Assembly (NCBI RefSeq): GCF_015354245.1
Contig: NZ_JADKYZ010000001.1
Location: forward strand, 310,001 to 374,000
Length of the DNA: 64,000 nucleotides
Direction: 5' to 3'
From: Diaphorobacter caeni
Lineage (GTDB): Bacteria; Pseudomonadota; Gammaproteobacteria; Burkholderiales; Burkholderiaceae_C
A model generated the notes under the pieces. That model saw only the letters and a list, made by a program, of their open reading frames with translations. It was not told the origin of the DNA and did not search any database. A program made the position numbers and the translations under genes. Below are positions 58,216-64,000 of the stretch, piece after piece (position 1 is the first letter of the stretch; each line of letters opens with the position of its first letter).

Positions 58216-58740
58216 GAGGGCGGAGGCCGGGACTGCCCCCGGCGGGGCAATCACTTTTTGCTTGCGCGCAAAAAGTAATCAAAAACGCGCTTTGAATACC
58301 TCCGGCGGAACTCGCTTTGCGCTGCGCGCTCCGCTCGGACAACCGCCGGAAATCAGTCTGGAAGAGGTGTTTGCGGCACTTCGCTGCGCTCGTGCCGGGG
58401 TGTTTGTGGAGTTGGGTTGGGCGACCTATGCCCGCTGCTCTTTTGAACGACGTTGATCCCACGAGCAAATCAAAAGCCGCACAACACTGCCGCAACCGCA
58501 ACCGCAACCGCAACCGCAACCGCATCTCGCGAAGTCGCGAGATGCCCGGCACGAGCGCAGCGATGTGCCGAATACACCTCCGAGTGAATATCTAGCTCGC
58601 GGCGGTTGCCCGAGCGGCGCGCGCAGCGCAAAGCGAGTTCTGCCGCGTGACCCCGTATTCAAAGGCGCGCTTTTGGTGACTTTTCGCGCGCAAGCGAAAA
58701 GTTACTCCGCCGCCGGGCGGAACTCCCGGCCTCCGCCCTC
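58216..58740 (+). repeat. Large palindromic intergenic repeat, copy C
   Basis: Third and best-kept copy of the element at 31401 and 35572. The terminal 17 bp (GAGGGCGGAGGCCGGGA at 58216-58232) reappear as a perfect inverted repeat at the right end (58724-58740). The 5' hairpin is at 58253-58276, the central palindrome at 58523-58544 and the 12-bp 3' hairpin at 58676-58705. A hexanucleotide expansion precedes the central palindrome. It lies between the convergent cytochrome c and PhoD genes. Flanks 58147-58215 and 58741-58831 show nothing else. Confidence 0.94.
58491..58520 (+). repeat. CGCAAC hexanucleotide expansion inside repeat copy C
   Basis: Five tandem CGCAAC units (58491-58520) and a partial unit precede the central palindrome. 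Copy B has one unit at this place and copy A none, so this is a copy-specific expansion. Confidence 0.93.
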
Positions 58741-58831
58741 AATGTGAGCAACAAAAGTAGAAACGAAAACCAATCATCGCCGCAAAAAACGGAACCAGGC
58801 ACGCGCCACGCATGAGTAGCCTCATTGCGCC

Positions 58832-60607
58832 TCAGGCTTTGACCAGCCCTCCCAGCTGCGAGGGCACCACCCTCCAGCTCGCATCAACTCGCGCAGAGTA
58901 GCTCGTGCTGCTCACCGTGCTCACCTGCACCCATTCCGAGGTACAGGCCTGACGCGTCGCGGTGACGAGAAGATAGCCGCGTCGCGCGGTGTCGCAGTAG
59001 CGCAGATCGGGGAGCAGCGACTCGAGTGCGCTCTTGAGTTCGGCCGGGACGATGCCGGTGTTGGCGTCGAATCCGGGCGAGGACACCGATGCAGTGGCGA
59101 ACTCCACGCCGGCTGCTGTGCCACCGTCGGTTTTGAGCACGTTGGCCCATGCGTTGTGCGTGTCGCCCGACAGCACGACGAGGTTTTTCTTGAGCTCGAG
59201 GCTGGCCTGCAGCACTTTTTCGCGCGCGGCCGCGTAGCCGTCCCAGGCGTCGAGGTTGTAGGGGATGCGGGGCTGGGCGAGCAGGGCCTTGTCAGCGGCG
59301 CTGAGCTGCGATGGTTTGGTCTGCGCGAGCGCGGCGATGCGTTGGTAATCGCTTGCGGACACGCCGCCGGGCTTGCCGAGCCAGCCGAGAACGATGGGCT
59401 TGGGCAGATGCATGCGGCCCATCACGACCTGCTGGCCGAGCACTTGCCAGAGCGCCTTGGAGTCAGCAAGGCTTTTCTGCAGCCATGCGAATTGCGTGGC
59501 GCCGAGCAGCTCGCGCTTTCCGTCGTTGATGGCGTTCTGCAGCGCGGGGAGGAACTGCGCTTCGGGCAGTGCAAGCAGGGGGGCGTAGGCGATTTGCCTG
59601 TCACGGCCGACGGCGCGGGTGTCGAGCATGTGCAGCGCGAGCAGGTCGCCGAACGCGAAGCTGCGGTAGATGATCCCGGGGTTGGTGGATACCCGCGTGG
59701 GCATCCACTCGTGGTAGGCCTGCATTGCGGCGGCCTTGCGCGCGGCGAAGCTGCCTTCGGTCGCATCGTCGTGATTGGCGGCGCCGTTCATCCAGGTGTC
59801 GTCGCTGAACTCGTGATCGTCCCAGACGGCGATCATCGGCATGCGCGCATGCAGCTTCTGCAACTGCGCGTCGGTCTTGTACTGTGCGTGGCGCAGGCGG
59901 TAGTCCTTGAGCGAGACGATTTCGTGGGGCGGATCGACCTGGCGCCCCATCTCGGCGGCCGTCGCGGCCTCGTAGAAGCCCTTCTCGAATTCGTAGATGT
60001 AGTCGCCGAGATGGATGGCCGCATCGACATCGTCGCGCTGGCTCGCGTCGTCGTAGACGTTGAAGAAACCCTGCGGAAAATTCGCACAGGAGAACACCGC
60101 CAGCCTGACGCTGTCGATGGTGCCGGTGGGCAGTGTCTTCGTTCGACCGGCGGGCGATGTCTGCGACGCGGATCTGAAGCGGTAGAAGTAGGTGGTGGCG
60201 GCCGACAGGCCGGTGACGTCGACCTTGACGGTGTAGTCCTGATCGGGTCTGGTGCGTGTCTTGCCGAGCGCGACGAGGACCTTGAAGTCGGCGTCGCTCG
60301 CGACCTCCCAGTCGACCTCGATCTCTCCGCCGAAGACGCTGAGCGGCGAGAGCCGCGTCCACAGAATCACACGGTCGGCGAGCGGGTCGCCGCTTGCGAC
60401 GCCGTGCTTGAACTGCGCCAGAGGCTGGCTGCCGGTGGTGGCGGGGGTGGCGCCCGAACCGCCTCCGCCGCCGCAGGCTCCGAGCGAGCCCCCCAGCGTG
60501 GCGGTGGCGGCGGCCCAGGCCAGTTGCCGTATCACATGGCGGCGGCTCGGCGTGTCCGCCCGGGATGGTGTGTGCTCGACGGAGTCGGTGGGGCGGCGTT
60601 CGCTCAT
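58832..60607 (-). CDS. phoD: PhoD-family alkaline phosphatase (Tat-exported)
   Basis: The 591-residue precursor has a twin-arginine signal (SRRHVIRQLAWAAATATLGG), a Gly-rich stretch and an N-terminal Fn3-like PhoD domain (GVASGDPLADRVILWTRLSP). The metallophosphatase core shows AVFSCANFPQGF, IHLGDYIYEF, WDDHEFSDDTW and GDTHNAW, which hold the iron/calcium site of PhoD enzymes. Such enzymes release phosphate from esters and diesters in the periplasm or outside. ATG 60607 is chosen so that the Tat signal is N-terminal. No Pho box could be identified with confidence. Confidence 0.92.
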   Translation of the reverse strand: MSERRPTDSVEHTPSRADTPSRRHVIRQLAWAAATATLGGSLGACGGGGGSGATPATTGSQPLAQFKHGVASGDPLADRVILWTRLSPLSVFGGEIEVDWEVASDADFKVLVALGKTRTRPDQDYTVKVDVTGLSAATTYFYRFRSASQTSPAGRTKTLPTGTIDSVRLAVFSCANFPQGFFNVYDDASQRDDVDAAIHLGDYIYEFEKGFYEAATAAEMGRQVDPPHEIVSLKDYRLRHAQYKTDAQLQKLHARMPMIAVWDDHEFSDDTWMNGAANHDDATEGSFAARKAAAMQAYHEWMPTRVSTNPGIIYRSFAFGDLLALHMLDTRAVGRDRQIAYAPLLALPEAQFLPALQNAINDGKRELLGATQFAWLQKSLADSKALWQVLGQQVVMGRMHLPKPIVLGWLGKPGGVSASDYQRIAALAQTKPSQLSAADKALLAQPRIPYNLDAWDGYAAAREKVLQASLELKKNLVVLSGDTHNAWANVLKTDGGTAAGVEFATASVSSPGFDANTGIVPAELKSALESLLPDLRYCDTARRGYLLVTATRQACTSEWVQVSTVSSTSYSARVDASWRVVPSQLGGLVKA

Positions 60608-60726
60608 GGTGGAGTGGACAGCGAAAGGTTGAGGGCTTGCGGGTGGCGCCAGTCTAGCCGTGACGCTCGATGCCCGGTCAGCGAAATGGTCAGCGTCGGT
60701 GCGTGATACCATCCGCGCCAGCGTTT

Positions 60727-60965
60727 GCAGGTGCCCACGTTCGTGGGTGAAACGGGAACAAGGTCAATCGACGAAAGGTCGGTTGGATGCCTTGGCTGCC
60801 CCCGCAACGGTAAGTAGATCAAAGCATGTCGCGCGGTTCGAGAGGACTGCGGCCACTGACGATTGGGGTTCCGGATGTCTGTCCGGGGCTTCGTCATCGG
60901 GAAGGTGAGATGCGGATGCGCACACGCGCATCGTCTATGAGCCCGGAGACCGGCCTGCAGACTTT
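60727..60965 (+). ncRNA. Cobalamin (B12) riboswitch
   Basis: The conserved blocks occur in the right order: GCAGGTGCCCAC, GGGTGAAACGGGAA, the core TGCCCCCGCAACGGTAAG, and the B12 box AGCCCGGAGACCGGCCT at 60940-60956. It ends about 150 bp before the TonB receptor start, so it should repress that transcript when adenosylcobalamin is bound. I could not define the expression platform with certainty. Confidence 0.95.
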
Positions 60966-61113
60966 CTGGTGCGATGCACTGAACCCATGACTGTCTGCGG
61001 GGTGTGGACGGCCTTCATTCTTTGTGAGGCATGGAGCGGCACGTCTGTGGCCGGACCGGAATCTCGCGCAGGGTGAGGCTGCACTTCAGACGGTCATCTC
61101 TCTGTTTGAAGAC

Positions 61114-63285
61114 ATGTTTTTCAGCTCTCTGCCCGCGCGGACCTTGGCTCGCGCTTCGGTTTCTTTCCCTCGCCTTCAAGCGCGCTTTCAACCTCGTTTT
61201 CGTCCGGTGCTGCTGCGCACCAGCGTGGCCGCCGCTTGCGCGCTGATGGGCGCGGCCCATGCGCAATCGAGCCTGCCCGAAGTGCAGGTGCAATCCACGC
61301 GCACGGTCGATTCGGCGCTGGGCCTCGCCAACACGGCGACGTCCGGCTCCAACGTCGATGTGCCGGTGCAGGACCTACCCGCCAGCGTGTCCACGGTGTC
61401 GTCGCGGCAGTTCGATGAGCGTGCCGACTACGCGGTGATGGACGCGGTCACGCGCACCGTGGGCCTCTCGACCAACAGCTCGCCGGGCAATGGCGGGCTC
61501 GCGTTCTCCAGCCGCGGCTTCAGCGGCGTGAATTCCGTGGGCGTGGCCGAGGACGGAATGATGCTTGGCGTGGCATCGGGCACGGTGAACTATCCCAACG
61601 ACGCATGGGGCTACGAGCGCATCGACGTGCTGCGCGGCCCCGCATCCATCGTCTACGGCAGCGGCACCATGGGCGGCACGGTGAACGCCGTGCGCAAGCA
61701 GCCGAGCCGCGAGCGCTCCACCGATCTGCTGGTGGGCGCGGGCAGCCATGGCGAGGCGCGCCTGGGCTTCGGCACGACGGGCGCGATCAACGAGACGCTG
61801 AGCTACCGCGTTGACGCATACGGTCAGCGCACCGACGGCGAGCGCGAACTCGGTCGCGCGAACAGCCAGAAGCTGATGACTGGCCTGCGCTGGCAGCCGC
61901 GCGCGGATCTCAAGGTTGATGTCACGGCCGACATTGCCGAGCAGAAACCCGAGCGCTATTTCGGCACGCCCGCGGTGGATGGCCAACTGGTGCGCTCGCT
62001 GCGCAACGTCAACTACAACGTGCAGGACAGCGACATCCGCTACAAGGACAAGCGCGTGCGTGCCAAGGCCGAGTGGAACGCGAGTGACCGGCTCACGCTG
62101 CGTGAGGAGCTCTACTGGTTCAAGGCCGACCGCCACTGGAAAAATGCCGAGGCATACAGCTTCGATCCCGCAGCCGGGCAGGTGACGCGCGGCGACTACC
62201 TCGAGATCGGCCACGATCTCGAACAGAAGGGCAACCGCATCGGCGCGGAAATGAAGCTCGCCGATCACCGCATCGCCATGGGCTGGGACGTGGCCGACAT
62301 GCGCTACACCAACCTGAGCAATTCGCCCTACGGCACGCCGTCGAACGTGCTGGATGCGTGGCATCCAGTGCACGGCGAGTGGACCAGCCCCGATCCGTAT
62401 CTTGCGCGCAGCAAGACGAAGCTGCGCCAGAACGCGCTTTATCTAGAGGACGCATGGCAGCTGTCCGGGCAGTGGCTGCTGATGGCGGGCCTGCGCCGCG
62501 ACTGGTATGACTTCGACCAGCGCAGCCTCATCACCGGCGCGACGGCGGACACGGAGCTGCGCGGCACGTCGTGGCGCGTGGGCGCGACCTACAGGCTCAG
62601 CGAGCGCGGCAGTCTTTATGCGCAACTGAGCCGTGGGCATGATCCCGTGGGCAGCCTGGTGTCGCTGTCCGCATCGCAGACGGCCTTCAAGCTCACGCGC
62701 GGCAGGCAGGCGGAAATCGGCTGGAAGCAGCAGTTGCCTGACGAGCGGGGTGAGGTGACGCTGGCGGTCTTCGACATCCGCAAGACCAACATCCTCACGC
62801 GCGATCCGCTGCGTCCCGCGCTCTCGGTGCAGGGCGGAAAGCAGACCTCGCGCGGCGTGGAGTTGAGCGCGGCCTACAAGGTGAACGCGGCGTTCCGCGT
62901 GGATGGCAATCTGGCCTACGTGAAGGCGCGGTTCGACGAACTCCGCGAGGGCAGTGCAGGCATCGACCGCGCCGGCAATCGACCGGAGAACGTGCCGTCG
63001 ACGACCGCCAATCTCTGGGGCCACTACCGCGTCGGCGCATGGCAGACCTCGCTCGGCCTGCGCCATGTCGGCAGCAGCTACACGAGCAACGCCAACACGT
63101 CCAAGCTGCCGCGCTACACCGTGGCGGATGCGGTGCTGCGCTGGGACGTGAGCAGGTCTACCGCGCTGAATCTGGTGGTGCGCAATCTCACGAACCGCGT
63201 CTACGCGGCCTCGTCGTACTACGACGATCAGTGGCTGGTCGCGCCGGGCCGCAGCGTGGCGCTGACGGGCCAGTTCCGCTTCTGA
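61114..63285 (+). CDS. TonB-dependent outer-membrane receptor, siderophore-receptor type
   Basis: The 723-residue precursor has a signal region (about the first 50 residues, ending GAAHAQ), a plug domain (VPVQDLPASVSTVSSRQF, IDVLRGPASIVYGSGTMGGT) and a 22-strand-type barrel ending in the required C-terminal Phe (SVALTGQFRF). The sequence is closest to ferric-siderophore receptors rather than to short BtuB. A cobalamin riboswitch lies upstream and a periplasmic binding protein gene downstream, so the substrate may be a corrinoid or a cobalt or iron complex. ATG 61114 is chosen; the frame stays open to 61024. Confidence 0.9.
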   Translation: MFFSSLPARTLARASVSFPRLQARFQPRFRPVLLRTSVAAACALMGAAHAQSSLPEVQVQSTRTVDSALGLANTATSGSNVDVPVQDLPASVSTVSSRQFDERADYAVMDAVTRTVGLSTNSSPGNGGLAFSSRGFSGVNSVGVAEDGMMLGVASGTVNYPNDAWGYERIDVLRGPASIVYGSGTMGGTVNAVRKQPSRERSTDLLVGAGSHGEARLGFGTTGAINETLSYRVDAYGQRTDGERELGRANSQKLMTGLRWQPRADLKVDVTADIAEQKPERYFGTPAVDGQLVRSLRNVNYNVQDSDIRYKDKRVRAKAEWNASDRLTLREELYWFKADRHWKNAEAYSFDPAAGQVTRGDYLEIGHDLEQKGNRIGAEMKLADHRIAMGWDVADMRYTNLSNSPYGTPSNVLDAWHPVHGEWTSPDPYLARSKTKLRQNALYLEDAWQLSGQWLLMAGLRRDWYDFDQRSLITGATADTELRGTSWRVGATYRLSERGSLYAQLSRGHDPVGSLVSLSASQTAFKLTRGRQAEIGWKQQLPDERGEVTLAVFDIRKTNILTRDPLRPALSVQGGKQTSRGVELSAAYKVNAAFRVDGNLAYVKARFDELREGSAGIDRAGNRPENVPSTTANLWGHYRVGAWQTSLGLRHVGSSYTSNANTSKLPRYTVADAVLRWDVSRSTALNLVVRNLTNRVYAASSYYDDQWLVAPGRSVALTGQFRF

Positions 63286-63307
63286 CATCGGCATGGAGAG
63301 AATCGCG

Positions 63308-64000
63308 ATGATGGCCCGTTCGACATCCTTATCGAATCTGTGCCTGCGCACGGCGCCCATCTTCGCGATGGTGCTTGCCGCTGCAGGCACCGCGCACGCG
63401 CAACCCACGCAGCGTGCGCAGCCGCTGGTGATCGACGTGTGCGGCAAGCCGGTGACCTATGCGCGCGTGCCGCAGCGCGCGGTCACGCACGACGTCAACA
63501 TCACCGAGATGTTTCTGTATCTCGGGCTGGGCCCGCGCCTCGTCGGCTACTCCGGCATTGCCGCCAGCAAGGAAGTGTCGCCGCGCTATCGCGCCGCGCT
63601 CGCCAAGGTACCCGATCTTTCTCGCAAGGACATGAATCTGGAGAGCATGCTCGGCGCGCGCGCGGATTTCGTCTTCGGCGGCTGGAGCTACGGCTTTCGC
63701 GCCGGCGGGGTGACGCCCGCGCTGCTCGCGCGCTACGGGATCGATTCGTATGTGCTGCGCGAGTCCTGCATCCACGTTGAAAAGCGTGAACGCATTGCAC
63801 TGGTCGATTCGCTGATCGACTTGCGCAACGTCGCGCGCATCTTCGATGTCGAAAAAGAAAACGCGCAGAAACTGCAGGCGCTGGAGTCCCGCATCAAGGC
63901 GCTCGAGAGCGACATGCGCAGCGTCTCCAGGCGCCCGCGTGTCTTCGTCTACGACAGCGGCCAGCGACTGCCGGTGACCGCAGGTCGCTTCGGCACGCCG
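63308..64000 (+). CDS. ABC-transporter periplasmic binding protein (cobalamin/Fe3+-siderophore class), partial
   Basis: Truncated at the window edge after 231 residues. It has a signal peptide (APIFAMVLAAAGTAHAQ) and a Fe/B12-type binding-protein fold: IDVCGKPVTYARVPQRAVT, ITEMFLYLGLGPRLVGYSG and a long central helix (ENAQKLQALESRIKALESD). ATG 63308 (or 63311) follows GGAGAG; ATG 63293 is also in frame. It lies 22 bp after the TonB receptor gene and belongs to the same riboswitch-controlled unit, so corrinoid uptake (BtuF-like) is the simplest reading. Confidence 0.88.
   Translation, partial: MMARSTSLSNLCLRTAPIFAMVLAAAGTAHAQPTQRAQPLVIDVCGKPVTYARVPQRAVTHDVNITEMFLYLGLGPRLVGYSGIAASKEVSPRYRAALAKVPDLSRKDMNLESMLGARADFVFGGWSYGFRAGGVTPALLARYGIDSYVLRESCIHVEKRERIALVDSLIDLRNVARIFDVEKENAQKLQALESRIKALESDMRSVSRRPRVFVYDSGQRLPVTAGRFGTP

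Noticed and set aside
58491-58520. CGCAAC repeats considered as a coding microsatellite
   Set aside because: They lie in an intergenic palindrome with no supported gene on either strand.

Overview
The window reads as a stretch of chromosome from a high-GC betaproteobacterium of the order Burkholderiales, most likely family Comamonadaceae. The evidence is the gene order (rodA-tldD-aroG, accB-accC-prmA-zinc-ribbon protein, ampD-pilR-pilS, dusB-fis-purH), a Bug/TctC-type solute receptor, a lysine/alanine-rich H1-like protein, and protein sequences that look like those of comamonads. I cannot fix the genus by eye. Nearly everything is housekeeping. I see no prophage, intact insertion sequence or CRISPR array.

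Layout. 1-9.7 kb: cell wall and core metabolism (rodA, tldD, a DAHP synthase behind an apparent aromatic-amino-acid attenuator, mpl, a TlpA-like thioredoxin, accB-accC). 9.8-19 kb: prmA, a zinc-ribbon/DUF3426 membrane protein, a PfkB-family kinase, then a translationally coupled pair of large uncharacterised envelope proteins (DUF2339, DUF3999). 19.4-25 kb, minus strand: H1-like DNA-binding protein and nrdA/nrdB with NrdR boxes on the promoter. 24.9-29.9 kb, minus strand: ampD-pilR-pilS, a small zinc-ribbon protein and a CcsA-like cytochrome assembly protein. 29.9-36.9 kb: ffh, miaB, a phosphoesterase, two identical tRNA-Met genes, enoyl-CoA hydratase, and two copies of a large palindromic repeat. 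37-41.9 kb: M61 peptidase, dsbC, a UbiH-like monooxygenase, a MOSC protein. 42-50.5 kb: an orphan propeller-like protein, ychF, a secreted M20 peptidase, DUF2628, a NadQ-like NAD regulator, a Sel1-repeat protein. 50.6-58.1 kb: nadC, a TctC receptor, small envelope proteins, dusB-fis, purH and a membrane-anchored cytochrome c. 58.2-64 kb: third repeat copy, a PhoD phosphatase, then a cobalamin riboswitch, a TonB-dependent receptor and a truncated ABC-transporter binding protein.

Most interesting points. (i) About 490-525-bp intergenic repeats occur three times (31401, 35572, 58216). Each is a huge imperfect palindrome made of smaller hairpins, and the stems keep pairing through compensatory base changes, so selection appears to act on structure. 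(ii) A short reading frame before the DAHP synthase gene carries seven consecutive aromatic codons (Phe/Tyr/Trp), followed by an intrinsic terminator: the layout of ribosome-mediated attenuation. (iii) A ribokinase 3' fragment with a frameshift sits exactly between one repeat copy and miaB. (iv) A nested, perfectly matched inverted repeat lies between rodA and tldD. (v) A degenerate-Nudix NAD regulator lies 2.4 kb from nadC, whose promoter carries palindromes that could be its operators. (vi) A siderophore-type TonB receptor sits under a cobalamin riboswitch.

All calls come from reading the sequence and recalled family knowledge; no database search was run.
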